Positions 1 through 12,300 of a stretch of 64,000 bases of DNA are shown in pieces; within the stretch, counting starts at the first letter, position 1, and every line of letters begins with the position of its first letter. The DNA is taken from the NCBI GenBank assembly GCA_031769625.1, contig JAUIMM010000015.1, forward strand, positions 30,410,501-30,474,500, read 5' to 3'. This stretch comes from Taudactylus pleione (Eukaryota > Chordata > Amphibia > Anura > Myobatrachidae). Position numbers and translations under genes: made by a program. The notes beneath the pieces are model-generated. The model saw only the letters and a list, made by a program, of their open reading frames with translations. It was not told the origin of the DNA and searched no databases.

Positions 1-404
1 ATTTGGTCTGATGGCTGGATCACTAGACCTGTATTGAATTTGGCAGACTGGATACATTGAATTGAGGCCTACATTTTGCAGCTGTGGATGGGCTTGTGCT
101 ACCATCTAAGCATGTCAACATTCATCTATACAGATGAAACTTGTGTTCTCTGTGAAAATTACTCTCACTTAGTCCTTAAATACAGTGAAACGCTGTGACA
201 AAAAAAAGAAAAAGGGGTTCATAATTATTGCTCAAGGCAATATATTTGCTTGTTTTTCATATTTTCACTTTTCTTCGGCTACAATGGCACATCTTAAGAG
301 CAAGATGAGTTCTAATATTTATATTGGATGTAAAAAGTTCCATAAATTCATGCCTTCCTCTTACAGTATGAATAGCAATGTGCAACAGTGCGCATATCTG
401 GTCC
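1..404. other. Unassigned AT-rich sequence
   Basis: I see no gene, no terminal repeats and no open frame that looks coding. The longest frame (185-418, plus) starts with a GTG codon and has low-complexity composition, so I treat it as chance. Confidence 0.5.
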
Positions 405-456
405 TTAGTTCTTCGTAAGGATATTATGCTTCTATAATATCCTTACAAAGAACTAA
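405..456. repeat. Near-perfect 23-bp hairpin
   Basis: Two 23-bp arms (405-427 and 434-456) are reverse complements with a single mismatch and are separated by a 6-base loop (GCTTCT). The left arm begins TTAGTTCTTCGTAAGG. No flanking target duplication or coding frame explains it. It could be a tiny foldback insertion, the core of an eroded MITE, or a hairpin RNA precursor. Only the geometry is certain. Confidence 0.7.
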
Positions 457-558
457 TGATCATATAGGGGTGAGGTTACCAAAATGTTAAAAAATGGCAG
501 ACTAGATTAGTACTTAAGTTTCAGTTTGAAATTTAAGCATCCATTTTGGTGTATGCCT

Positions 559-955
559 CAGGGGCATATCTATAATGTGCAGGGTGTGCGGAGCACATGG
601 GCCCATGGGTGGCCCACACCACACACACTGCACCCATATTATCTAATACTTACCTCTCCGAGATCCCGCGCTGGGTGTCTCAGCGCTGCTGAAAACGCCG
701 GAAAATGACCACCGTGGCCATTTTTATGGCGTTTTATGCATGTGCAGTGAGGAAATCGCCAGGAAAATGGCACCACACCATTTCCCCAGCGATCTGCGCA
801 TGCGCAGTAGACTCTGGGCACACTCTACTGCCCAGAGTCTACTGATGCTGCATTGGCCGGCCAGCCGCATCAGTCAGCTGCCAGCTGGCGGGGAGAGAGG
901 AGTGGGCCCCGGACGGGGAATGCACACGGGCCCCCTCCTCTCTTAAGACGCCCCA
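559..955. mobile_element. Non-autonomous hAT-like element
   Basis: The left end reads CAGGGGCATATCTA. The right end, read on the minus strand, is TGGGGCGTCTTAA, so the termini are imperfect inverted repeats. The element is flanked by a 7-of-8 target duplication, GTATGCCT (551-558) and GTTTGCCT (956-963). An 8-bp duplication with CAGGGG-type ends is the hallmark of the hAT superfamily. The 397-bp interior is GC-rich and has no coding frame, so the copy would need a transposase in trans. Confidence 0.7.
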
Positions 956-1178
956 GTTTGCCTGCCATGATATTCAAAAACAGTTGGACACAATCAAGTT
1001 CATCTAGTTCTTTATAACCTTCACCATGTCAGATTAAAGTTAATTTATTTATTTATTTATTACCAGTTATTTATATAACGTACACATATTCCGCAGAGCT
1101 TTACAGAGAAGAATTGGCCATTCACATCAGTCCCTGCCCCAGTGGAGCGTACAAGCTATATTCCCTATCACATGCACA

Positions 1179-2038
1179 CAGGGGTGTATCTACGGAACCA
1201 AGCGCCCCTGGCAATGTAATGGACTGGCGCCCCCCTCTATGCAGTGCCCCCAGTAGTAACACTCCAGTAGCAATCCCCCTATGATGCATTGCCCCCAGTA
1301 GTAGACCCCAGTTGTAGTCCCCCCTATACAGTACCACCAGTAGTGGCAACCCCCCCTAAGTTGCCCCCAGTAGTGGCCACCCCCCTAAATTACCCCCAGT
1401 AGTGGCCACCCCTATACAGTGCCCCCAGTAGTGGCCACCCCCCTAAATTGTCCCCAGTAGTGGCCACCCCTATACAGAGCCCCCAGTAGCAGGCACCCCC
1501 CATAAAGTGCCCCCAGTAGCGGCCACCCCCTATTTCAGTGCCCCCAGTAGTGGCCACCCCTATAGAGTGCCCCCAGTAGTGGCCACCCCTATACAGAGCC
1601 CCCAGTAGCGGGCAGCCCCCCATAAATTGCCTCCAGTAGGAGCCACCCCCTATTTCAGTGCCCCCCCCTACACACACAAAGAAAAAAATATATAACTTAC
1701 CTGATCCCCGCTCCTGACGCGACCGCCGCTGTCCAGTCAGAGTCCCACCCGCTCTTCTCCTGCATGGGAGAAACGTCATACGTCATGACGTCCCTCCCAG
1801 CACACGGTGCTCATTAGTGAGCTCCAGCCGGCTCCCTCTGCGGACAACGCAGCCGCTGGCGGCTGTGTGTTTGTAAACTGTGTAGGGCAGACCGCTCTCA
1901 CTGCGGTCTGCCTTACACTTGTGGGACCGGGGGACTTGTCCACCCCTTGGCTGTTGGTGGCACTTCCGGATGGTGCCCCCCCCTTTGGTCGGCGCCCCTG
2001 GCGAGTGCCATCCTGGCCAATGGGTAGATACGCCCCTG
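1179..2038. mobile_element. hAT-like element inside the SINE
   Basis: Ends are CAGGGGTGTATCTAC on the left and, on the minus strand at the right, CAGGGGCGTATCTACC. A perfect 8-bp target duplication CATGCACA flanks it (1171-1178 and 2039-2046), and removing it rejoins the SINE. The interior holds a CCCCAGTAGTGGCC-type tandem array (about 1250-1660). A GC-rich segment (about 1698-1921) closely resembles one at 47409-47635. There is no transposase. Confidence 0.88.
1250..1660. repeat. Minisatellite, CCCCCAGTAGTGGCCACCCC type
   Basis: Roughly 30-bp imperfect units alternate the core CCCCCAGTAGTGGCCACCCC with CTATACAGTG or CTAAATTG spacers. The array lies wholly inside the hAT element at 1179-2038. 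The minus-strand frames across it (1122-1779) encode Gly/Trp/Tyr-rich repeats and are a by-product of the array, not genes. Confidence 0.85.
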
Positions 2039-2280
2039 CATGCACACACACTAGGGTTAATTTGTTGGAGCCAATTAACCTACCAGTATATTTTGGGATT
2101 GTGGGAGGAAACTGGAATACCTGGAGGGAACCCACGCAATCACAGGGAGAATATACAAACTCCACACAGTTAGGGCCGTAGTGGGAATCAAACCCACGAC
2201 TTCAGTGCTGTGAGGCAGTAATGCTAACCATTACATCGTCTGTGCTGCCTAGTTCTTTATAACCTTAACCAGGTCAGATT

Positions 2281-2756
2281 GATAAATACTTGTTTTAATT
2301 ACTGTACTTTTCATACTTCTTTGGTAAATACATGGATATAATAAGTCATTCTTCATCGGGATCTTATTCTTTGCATACTGTATACTTACATTAGTTCAAG
2401 TCGGTGCTGGCATGTTGCTGAATTCCAAAGGGACAGCACCCCTAGTGGCCATATTGCCAAGTAACAATTGCAGATCACTTCTTTATCACTATCAAGCAAT
2501 AACTGTAGAACAACACATCTTTTACAAACAGCTGTTGGAGTACCTTTGATGTATTTAGCAAAAAGTGAGCTATAAAGCATTTACTTTCTTTAATATAAAG
2601 TAACATTTTAGTGTAATGTCCTCTTAATAGCTTTTAATAGCTTGCACACAGATAACTAAAGCTGGCAATATTTCTTGAAGGGGTACTTTAAAATATCTAT
2701 AAACATCAATAAACTGGGAGTTTATCAGGAGCTATCCTGGAATATATTATAATAAT
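2281..2756. other. Unassigned sequence
   Basis: AT-rich sequence with no recognised repeat boundary. The 64-codon frame on the minus strand (2386-2580) has no family resemblance that I recognise. Confidence 0.4.
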
Positions 2757-2900
2757 AATGCACTTGTATTTACAATGTATTTATCATTTATTTATAGCAC
2801 CAGCATATTCAATTGCACTTTACAATTTGGAACAAAGCAATAATAAAATGAGACCGGGGAATAACAGACATAAAGGTAAGAGGGCCCTGCTCGTTATATA
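2757..2900 (-). repeat. SINE-like 3' end fragment
   Basis: The stretch TATTTATAGCACCAGCATAT, followed by a CACTTTACAATTTGGAAC motif, resembles the 3' portion of the SINE at 1036-2248 and ends in TTATTAT-type tail sequence. I infer a related, degraded SINE in minus orientation. The boundaries are approximate. Confidence 0.45.
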
Positions 2901-5449
2901 TGTATATTGCATGCGCTATATTCTTTTTAAACTGTACTTGCTGTAATAAAACTTGTGCAGGTTCCTCAGTAGCCAGCAACACAAAGTTCAAGCCATAAAA
3001 ACAGAGTGTATTTTTAATCAAAGACCGACGATATAACGTCATTGCTGACACACACGTGGTTTAAAATGTCACCAGAAAGCTCAGCTGGGCTTGTCATGAT
3101 GTTTGAAATGTTTTATTGTACCGTTAAATCCTGTCAAAGGATGTAAAGTGGCAAAGCAGAATTCTGACAGCCTACACAACACAGTTAAACTCAAAATTGT
3201 GAAATGTAAAATGTAACATTTGTAGAATACTGTAGATTAAATGATAAAATGCACAATTTATTGGTAGAAACATAGAATCGGTTATTAGAGTCTTATGTAG
3301 AAAGATTTCTGAGACGATAAATGCAACAAGACAGAGTGATAGACTTCAATTAAATAAATGACTAAATCAATTGCTATAAAATGTAATATACTCACAATTT
3401 CAGGGGTTTATGTGTCTGTAATAACCCTGATCAAATACAAGAAAGTTTCAGAGACAGGTTGAACAATATTTAAACTAACTACCCTGCCAAGACCTGGGAA
3501 GCCAGAAATATTATCCTGCCTAAATATGATCTGTATAGTAATAAAATGCCCATAATAGATGTTACATTGTTTCTAAAGTGACTTTAGAGGATATGACCTA
3601 TTAGAATAATTGCTTTTACAATTGTGGACACATATTAGAAATTAGTGAATGCTAAATAATTATTTAAAAACTTGTTTAAATAATTTACAAAAATAAATAC
3701 AAAAAAGTAATAAAAAAAATAAAAATCAGTATATACTGTACCACTTTATTGAAAATAAAAATATGCTTATTGCTACAATGTTTCTAAAATACATACTAAG
3801 ATTGAACATTTTTATTAGACAGATCGATAATTACCCAGAATAACGTCTTAGAGACACCAAGTACCCAGTTCATTTTAGCCGCATATAAACAGCGTTTCCA
3901 GACAAATCACTGTGTAAATCGAAAAGTTTTTGTGGTATAAATATCATGACATTCTTGGCAACAACACAAAACAGCAAAGTACAAAAAGTCAGGTCTCAAT
4001 CTCAACAGGGCATTAAAAGGTCTACAGAGAATTGAGCCAGCCTAGAGGAAACCTCTCCAGGGGTCTTACGTTACCCAAGGAGCATTTGGCTGCAGTCTAT
4101 ATTCATCCCATACTCCAGCATTTTGCCTTGCAGCCTCAGCAGTATTCCCTTGCACACAGCTTCAGTTTCAGCCCAAGCATTTCAGTACTTTATAAATAAA
4201 TGTGTTCATTTTCCTATTATAGCATTCTCATATTATAACATAAACGTATTTTTTATACAAACATTTTCACGTAATGTTTTTCCGATTAGCTCACAGCTGC
4301 TGTGTTACTATAATTCTTACCTTGGCGTAGGATTTGGGAGGTCAAATTGCAAAGTCAGTTGTATTAATCTTCCTTCTGTAATAATGTATTAATCTATTTG
4401 TCCCTCTCTTGGTGGATCTCCTGTCTTGGTTTCTTGGGATCCTGCTTTGCAGGGACCAGCAGCAGAAGGAAGGACGTGTGCACTGGGGTGTCTGCACAGC
4501 ACAAAGTGCTGATGCAAAGTGCAGTATATTTGACTCTTGGATGTTGCTTGCAATGGCATCCTGAAGTTTATTAATAGTCAAAGGAGTAAGGGGGATCTCA
4601 GATGGCAAGAGCACAGAAGAGGAGAGGAAAAATATTGGATCTCAGCAGTCCTGAAGTCCATTAAATCTCAGTTTCTAGAGTGACATGTATATTAAGTCCT
4701 ATGACATATTCTCTTTTACTACTGAAGAACCGACTTATGATATATTGATTAAATGATCAATGTACAAGTGTGCCTAGTGTACTTATTATATTTACTCAGC
4801 CTAATTATAATAGCATGTTTGAGATTATTCACATGACCACTTGTCCCGTTTGCTGAATGTGGGCAGTTGAGTGAAGTAATCTCAATCATTTGCTATCTGT
4901 TGTTGTTCATTAAGTCTCGCCTAATTCTTTGTTACTCTTGGCTTCTGAGACATCTGAAGAAGGGCAGTCATGTAAAGCCGTTTGCACCACATTGGTAGAA
5001 AAGTGATAATGAGCAGTGGTTAAAAGGGCAATCCGCTAACAATCCTTTCTGTGCCGTTCTCCTATTTCATGTTCGTTAACGGAGCAACATACAGTATATC
5101 TGCTTATATCTGACACCTGGGAGTTTTTGTTGAGTACCTGTATAATAAATCATACTTTGTCAGGCTTGGAGGGGCCTGCTGCTTTCTTCTGACACATACA
5201 TGGACAAGAATATGCTCAGTGCAAAGCACTAACTAATATTGTGTTGATGGTCTATAAAGGTTGTGGATGCATACACAAAGATGTTGGACATGGCATTATT
5301 CCAGGTAAAAAAGAATCTGTTGCATCCAAATAAAGAGCGGTGAGAGTTGTAACAGCTTTGTATCGCTAATATAGCATAAAACATGCATGTGTCCTACCAC
5401 GGTAGAATATTGGAGAACAATGTGCACCTGCCCTGTATCCGATCACAGT
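2901..5449. other. Unassigned AT-rich intergenic or intronic stretch
   Basis: About 2.5 kb of low-GC sequence without frames longer than about 90 codons, without clear inverted-repeat ends and without splice-bounded frames that I could connect. Runs of A/T occur at 3650-3770. I see nothing that I can name. Confidence 0.5.
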
Positions 5450-5700
5450 GTTCTAGGGGGTTGGGTACGGGATGCTGGCACTCGGGATCATTCAAAATCA
5501 GGGTCAGGATACCGACACCTGCAGGTAAGTATCCTAACCCTCCCTCCCCGCAGTCTAAACCTAACCCTCCCTCCCCACAGTCTAAACCTAACCCCCCCCT
5601 TGCAGCCTAAATCTACACGTTATCCCCCCCCCATAGCTTAACCCTAACCCTCCCCCTAGTGCCTCCCCCTAACCCCAATACTTACCATTGGGATGCCGAC
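5450..5700. repeat. Dispersed repeat, copy 1
   Basis: Begins GGGTTGGGTACGGGATGCTGG and continues into a short C-rich tandem (CTAAACCTAACCCTCCCTCC, about 5525-5660). The same two-part structure recurs in the same orientation at about 16765-17005, so this is a dispersed family. The CCTAACC units look telomere-like but are imperfect and internal to the family. Confidence 0.6.
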
Positions 5701-6029
5701 AGCCAGGAACTACATCTCATTCTAGGGACTTTAGAAAGTATAGAACCTGTTCTAAATTTGCTACACAAATTATATATTTCTGATATCTATGTGGACAGAA
5801 AGCAAATTTTAATGTGCATTAGTATCCTATCCTATGTATACAGCACAGTGTCAAACTGACCCATTGGGATACTTGGGAAATCCCCAGTAGGCCCCTGTAC
5901 AAACCTAAGCATACACATACAGTACTGTATGGTGTCTTACACAGTCTTGCATTATCTAAGTATCCAGACCCACTTTATGTATAAGTATGTGTTTACTTTC
6001 AAAAGGCAGCATATGATAAGCACAGGGCA
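5701..6029. other. Unassigned sequence
   Basis: No coding signal or repeat ends that I can recognise. Confidence 0.4.
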
Positions 6030-6350
6030 ACACAATGGTGCAATGGTTTGCTTTGCTGGCTCAAAGCACTAAGACCATGGGTTTGAGTCTAACAAGTACT
6101 CTATCTGTGTGGAGTTTGTATGTTTTACCAGTGTTTACATAGGTATCCTCTGGGCGCTCCAGTTTCTTCTACAATCCAGAAAATAGATTGGTAGGTTAAA
6201 TTACTTCTGACAAAAAATACAGCTAGTGTGTATGTGGGTATATAGGATAGGGAATATAGATCGTAAGCTGCACTGGGGCAGGGACTGATGTGAATGACTA
6301 ATATTGTCTGTAATGCACTGTGTAATATGTATATGCTACATAAATAACTA
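6030..6350 (+). mobile_element. tRNA-derived SINE, second copy
   Basis: Plus-strand, full-length but diverged copy of the family at 1036-2248. A B-box-like motif GGGTTTGAGTC lies at 6079-6089, the shared central body (TGTGTGGAGTTTGTATGTT) follows, and the 3' end GCTACATAAATAACTATTAA closes it. The head matches tRNA-type Pol III promoters and the tail is short. Divergence from the other copy suggests an old insertion. Confidence 0.7.
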
Positions 6351-7410
6351 TTAACAATATTTTATAGAATAATTCCCTATGGTCTGTCCCGTCTCTGCAA
6401 TGAGTGGCCATGGCAGCCAGAGCACGTGCTCTAATCACTCCCACGGCAAGAGAGACAGGACAGACCTAGCCCCACAGAAGAGGAACGGGGTAATTATGGG
6501 GGCGGGGTGGAAAGGGGGCTAAAAGGGTTATATAATCCTTTCTGGATTTAACAAACAGCGGTAATCTAAGATTCTAAGATCTTTAGATGGTGAGAGCGAT
6601 GCGGTCCCCATTGCCGGCACTGGAAGCCTTCACAACACTGCCGGGTCCCCGTGTCATGTACATGTACAGGCAGACCATCGCGCATGTGCATTACACAAGA
6701 CCCCCGTTGATAGCAGCGTTAGGATGCCAACAGCCCGGCGGACAGCCTCGCAGATGAGGAATGCTTGGCTGGATGTCGCTGGACCTCACCGGAGGGGTAA
6801 GTATTGGTAAATACCAGTGGTTTGTATCACTGTGATACTAAACGAAAAATTGCGCTGGTGTTGATAAATGGGGCCCTATGTCTCCAGCAGGGAAAACAAC
6901 CACAGCTTTTGGTCTAGTCAGCCTTATGTAGGGAACAAGAAAGTTGTTAGGAAAACTTGACAATGAATCGAGTCAGAGCTGGGGTGGAACTCAGCTCTAT
7001 ATAAGCTTTCTGTTTCCTGTAGACAGGGCAACCAAAGCTGAACCAGTTGGCCGGTGACTAGTGAGGTCTAGCCAGCGTTAGGGTGGCAAGAAAGTGTTAT
7101 TTGTTTCAAATGTTTTCTTTAACTCTGCCATCTTGTCAATACCAGGCAAGAGTTGGGCTATTACTGTACCGATTGAAATATGGAGTGTGCTACTGCGCTA
7201 CCTCCATGAATGCTCCTTACTTGAAGCATTCTACTTTACCAAGATGGCTGCTGTTTGGTCTTCTGCGCATGCCGGCACCATGTTGTCCCTGTGTATGAGA
7301 ACCACAGTGGGACATGAACATTATCCTGTGTATGCCTGCAGTGTTACCTTCATACATCACAGGCTGGAGCTCTGTATGTTCCTCTCAAGCTCTGCTCCAT
7401 CCTGATTAAT
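6351..7410. other. Unassigned sequence with one small foldback
   Basis: A short inverted pair lies at about 6380-6468 (GGTCTGTCCCGTCTC against GAGACAGGACAGACC), a possible MITE relic. The rest has no feature that I can support. The overlapping plus-strand frames at 7083-7405 are not recognisable proteins. Confidence 0.4.
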
Positions 7411-8273
7411 AGGGGAATTCAATATGGAGCGATAAGTCCGTTTTTTGCGTTAATATCGCACCTATGACGTCATTATCGCAGGTTTTAGTTTTACACTGTA
7501 TTCAATTTCAAAGACTTTTCGCAGGTTCGAAAAGTCTTTGGAAAAAAAAGGGAATAACTTTTCACCACTGAATAGGTGGCGAAAAAAAATGCAGAATTGG
7601 GGTTTAGGGGTGCAGGCTTAAAAAAAATAGCCTGCACCCCTGAGAATGACATTTTAAAAATAACTGTCAAAAAAAATTAAAAAATAAAAATAGGGACACC
7701 CCAAAAACTTGATTTAAAAATTGGGGTTAAAAAAAAAAATGGGAAAAATTTGTTTAACAATAGGGAAATAGGTTCAGGGCTATTCTGCTAATATGTGGCA
7801 GATGTTTTCTAGAATAGATTAATAGCGGCAGGTGCACAGTTGCAGAATTTAAAAAAAAAATTACTTTAGGGACATAAAAATATGCTAGTACCCATTTTCA
7901 TGTAAACCAAATTTGATGGGACCACTTAAAAAAACGAAAAAAAAACCTAAGTGCTCTTCTGCATCACTTCTTCAATGTCGGGAAAAAAACACCTGCCGCA
8001 GCTATTTAAATCCCCGACTTTCATTTGCAGGCTAAAACGGGGGTACCCATAGTGAGCCCCCATGTTTTTACAGCTTTAGGGGGGTCCTACAATTTTTTTA
8101 AGGAAAATTTCGGAATTTAATGCAAATCCCACTTCGCAGGCTCCCGTTTTCGTAGGTTTCATATTGAATACGGGGATAAGCGGGCGCGCGCCCGATACTT
8201 TATCCCAGGTAAAAGCTCCGATATGAAACATAAACTTCGACAGCGAAGTTTACGTTTCATATTGAATACCCCT
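7411..8273. mobile_element. Terminal-inverted-repeat element, Harbinger-like
   Basis: The left end AGGGGAATTCAATATG matches the right end read on the minus strand, AGGGGTATTCAATATG. A TAA next to each end is a candidate 3-bp duplication if one terminal mismatch is allowed, which would suit PIF/Harbinger. The interior has A-runs and G/C-balanced blocks and no transposase frame, so it is non-autonomous. The superfamily is an inference. Confidence 0.65.
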
Positions 8274-9362
8274 CTAAGTGTGTAACTGTGCGCATGGCTG
8301 TACCAGTAACTACTACTACATTTCAATAAACCTGATACTAACAGGAGCATACTAGGTAGACAAATTAAATGCAGACATGAAAACAAAGAATAGGGAGGGC
8401 CCTGCTTTGATGTACTGAAGTGTATTCAGGGGCAAATGCAGGATTTCTAGAGGGGGGTTTCCAAATGTTTGATTTTTAAGCAAGTGTGGTCAGTCCATGA
8501 AGAGGGCATAACAGCTATAATATGTGCCATACAAAGTGCATCTTATGTCATAATGCCGACATCTACAGGGCCAGCAAACAACATAGGGCCATATTCAATT
8601 AACTGCGATAATTTGGCAGCCGTCGGCGGAATGTAATTTTCGTCGACTTCGCGTGTTTTGGACACGAAAACACTTTGTGGGCGTTCCCGCTTTTCACCCT
8701 ATTCAATTCCAAAAGACGCGAAAACGCAAACAGGCGAAAAGTGCTGTCAGATTTATGGAAATCAGCCTTACACCCCCCAAAAGATGCACTAACATTGGGG
8801 ATCAGTCTAGATGCCTCCGAATAGCCCTGCTGAAGGTTTTTGGGGTACTTAATGCTTTCTATAGCTGCTAATTAGCATCTTTGCACAAGTGGTGAAGAAT
8901 AGCATGTAGCAGGTTTTTTGGGAGAAAATAACTAGTCCCAGCAAATTTGGGGTACATGAAAATGGGTGCAGCATGGTTAAAAGTCGCAATAGTGAAGTTT
9001 TAATAAATGGAAAAAAAATGCACCTGCAATCAAAAAAACACCTCCCCCATGTTTCCAGACCCCCCAAAAGCTTATTTTGCTAGTTTTTAAGTTTGTACCC
9101 CGAGTTTGATTTTTTTCGGCCCCTTTTTCAAAGTAAAAAAACCAAAACACATAGGCTTTGCAGAAAAAAAACACACACATGGGCCCCCACATGAGAAAAA
9201 AAACGCACACATTAGCACCCACATAAAAGTAATAAAACACATAGGATTTGCATGAAAAAAACACACACATAGGCCACCACATGAAAAATGTATGAAGTGT
9301 AATAGGGCCCCTATATAGCAGGAAAACCCTGGGTGCTAAGCTACAATTACACCCTAAGATAC
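8274..9362. other. Degenerate repeat pieces
   Basis: Two element-like left ends are visible without partners: CAGGGGCAAATGCAGGATTT (about 8424) and AGGGCCATATTCAATTAACT (about 8583). At 9128-9290 there is a short imperfect tandem of AAAAAACACACACAT with AGGCTTTGCA-type units. I found no right-hand termini, so these stay unassigned relics. Confidence 0.4.
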
Positions 9363-12300
9363 GTATTCAGGGAGAGGGAGACAGCCAGTGGGTGACAGGG
9401 AGAGGGCGACAGCACTAGGTGTCAGGGAGAGGATGACAACAGGGAGAGGGTGACAGGGAGAGGGTGACAGCACTGGGTGACAGGGAGAGGGTGATGACAG
9501 GGAGAAAGTGACAGCACTGGTTGAGAGGGACAGGGCAACAGAACTAAGAGAGATAGGGAGAGGGTGATGAGAGGGAGAGGGTGATTACAGGGAGAGGACA
9601 ACAGCACTAGGAGACATGGAGAGGGTGACAACATGGAGAGGGCAAAAGCACTAGGTGACAGGGAAAAGGTGACAGTGAGAGGGTGATGACAGGGAGAAGG
9701 TGAAAGCACTGGGTGACAGGGAGAGGGTGACAGCACTGGGTGACAGGGAGAGGGTGACAGCAGTGGGTGACAGGGAGAGGATGACAGGGAGAGGGTGATG
9801 ACAGGGAGAGGGTGACAGCACTAGGTGACAGGGAGAGGATGACAGCAGTGGGTGACAGGGAGAGGATGACAGCAGTAGCTGACAGGGAGAGGGTGAGGAC
9901 AGGGAGAGGGTGACGGCACTGGGTGACAGGGAGAGGGTGATGACAGGGAGAGGGTGACAGCACTGGGTGACAGGGAGAGGGTGATGACAGGGAGAAAGTG
10001 ACAGCACTGGGTGAGAGGGACAGGGCAACAGAACTAAGACAGGGAGAGGGTGATGACAGGGAGAGGACGACAGCACTAGGAGACATGAAGAGGGTGACAA
10101 CATGGAGAGGGCAAAAGCACTAGGTGACAGGGAAAAGGTGACAGTGAGAGGGTGATGACAGGGAGAAGGTGACAGCACTGGGTGACAGGGAGAGGGTGAC
10201 AGCACTGGGTGACAGGGAGAGAGTGACAGCAGTGGGTGACAGGGAGAGGATGACAGGGAGAGGGTGATGACAGGGAGAGGGTGACAGCACTAGGTGACAG
10301 GGAGAGGATGACAGCACTGGGTGAGAGGGACAGGGCAACAGCACTAGGAGACAGGGAGAGGGTGATGAGAGGGAGAGGGTGATGACAGGGACAGGGCAAC
10401 AGCACTAGGAGACAGGGAGAGGGTGAGGAGAGGGAGAGGGTGACGACAGGGAGAGGGCAAAGCACTAGGTGACAGGGAGAAGGTGAAAGTGAGAGGGTAA
10501 CGACAAGGAGAGGGTGACAGCACTGGGTGACAGGGAGAGGATGACTGCACTGGGTGACAGGGAGAGGGTGACGACAGGGAGAGGGTGACAGCCCTGGGTG
10601 ACAGGGAGAGGGTGACAGCACTGGGTGACAGGGAGAGGGTGAAGACAGGGAGAGGGTGACAGCGAGAGGGTGACAGCACTGGGTGACAGGGAGAGGGTGA
10701 AGACAGGGAGAGGGTGACAGCGAGAGGGTGACAGCAGTGGGTGACAGGGAGAGGATGACAGCACTGGGTGACAGGGAGAGGGTGACAGCACTAGGTGACA
10801 GGGAGAGGGTGACAACATGGAGAGGGCAAAAGCACTAGGTGACAGGGAAAAGGTGACAGTGAGAGGGTAATGACAGGGAGAGGGTGACAGCACTGGGTGA
10901 CAGGGAGAGGATGACAGCACTGGGTGACAGGGAGAGGGTGATGACAGGGAGAGGTTGACAGCACTGGGTGACAGGGAGAGGGTGACAGCACTGGGTGAGA
11001 GGGACAGGGCAACAGCACTAGGAGACAGGGAGAGGGTGATGAGAGGGAGAGGGTGATGACAGGGACAGGGCAACAGCACTAGGAGACAGGGAGAGGGTGA
11101 GGAGAGGGAGAGGGTGACGACAGGGAGAGGGCAAAGCACTAGGTGACAGGGAGAAGGTGAAAGTGAGAGGGTAACGACAAGGAGAGGGTGACAGCACTGG
11201 GTGACAGGGAGAGGATGACTGCACTGGGTGACAGGGAGAGGGTGACGACAGGGAGAGGGTGACAGCCCTGGGTGACAGGGAGAGGGTGAAGACAGGGAGA
11301 GGGTGACAGCGAGAGGGTGACAGCAGTGGGTGACAGGGAGAGGATGACAGCACTGGGTGACAGGGAGAGGGTGACAGCACTAGGAGACATGGAGAGGGTG
11401 ACAACATGGAGAGGGCAAAAGCACTAGGTGACAGGGAAAAGGTGACAGTGAGAGGGTAATGACAGGGAGAGGGTGACAGCACTGGGTGACAGGGAGAGGA
11501 TGACAGCACTGGGTGACAGGGAGAGGGTGATGACAGGGAGAGGGTGACAGCACTGGGTGACAGGGAGAGGGTGACAGCACTGGGTGAGAGGGACAGGGCA
11601 ACAGCACTAGGAGACAGGGAGAGGGTGATGAGAGGGAGAGGGTGATGACAGGGACAGGGCAACAGCACTAGGAGACAGGGAGAGGGTGAGGAGAGGGAGA
11701 GGGTGACGACAGGGAGAGGGCAAAGCACTAGGTGACAGGGAGAAGGTGAAAGTGAGAGGGTAACGACAAGGAGAGGGTGACAGCACTGGGTGACAGGGAG
11801 AGGATGACTGCACTGGGTGACAGGGAGAGGGTGACGACAGGGAGAGGGTGACAGCCCTGGGTGACAGGGAGAGGGTGACAGCACTGGGTGACAGGGAGAG
11901 GGTGAAGACAGGGAGAGGGTGACAGCGAGAGGGTGACAGCACTGGGTGACAGGGAGAGGGTGAAGACAGGGAGAGGGTGACAGCGAGAGGGTGACAGCAG
12001 TGGGTGACAGGGAGAGGATGACAGCACTGGGTGACAGGGAGAGGGTGACAGCACTAGGTGACAGGGAGAGGGTGACAACATGGAGAGGGCAAAAGCACTA
12101 GGTGACAGGGAAAAGGTGACAGTGAGAGGGTAATGACAGGGAGAGGATGACAGCACTGGGTGACAGGGAGAGGGTGATGACAGGGAGAGGGTGACAGCAC
12201 TGGGTGACAGGGAGTGGGTGATGACAGAGAGAAAGTGACAGCATTGGGTGAGAGGGACAGGGCAACAGCATTAGGAGACAGGGAGAGGGTGATGAGAGGG

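Larger units (their letters stand above)
1036..2248 (-). mobile_element. tRNA-derived SINE split by a hAT insertion
   Basis: On the minus strand the 5' end (near 2248) starts GGCAGCACAGA. It carries a Pol III B-box-like motif, GGTTTGATTCCC (2183-2196), consistent with a tRNA-derived head. The body runs to an ATAAATAAATAA tail near 1040-1060. It is flanked by a 32-bp direct repeat beginning CTAGTTCTTTATAACCTT (1004-1035 and 2249-2280), 30 of 32 identical, which I read as the target duplication. A hAT element (1179-2038) interrupts it. A second copy lies at 6030-6350 on the plus strand. Confidence 0.75.

Noticed and set aside
2183..2196. Functional tRNA gene
   Set aside because: Only the B-box-like part is tRNA-like. 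There is no cloverleaf, and the copy belongs to a SINE.
5525..5660. Telomere-like CCTAACC repeats
   Set aside because: Units are imperfect and are part of a dispersed repeat also seen near 16.9 kb, so this is not an interstitial telomere.
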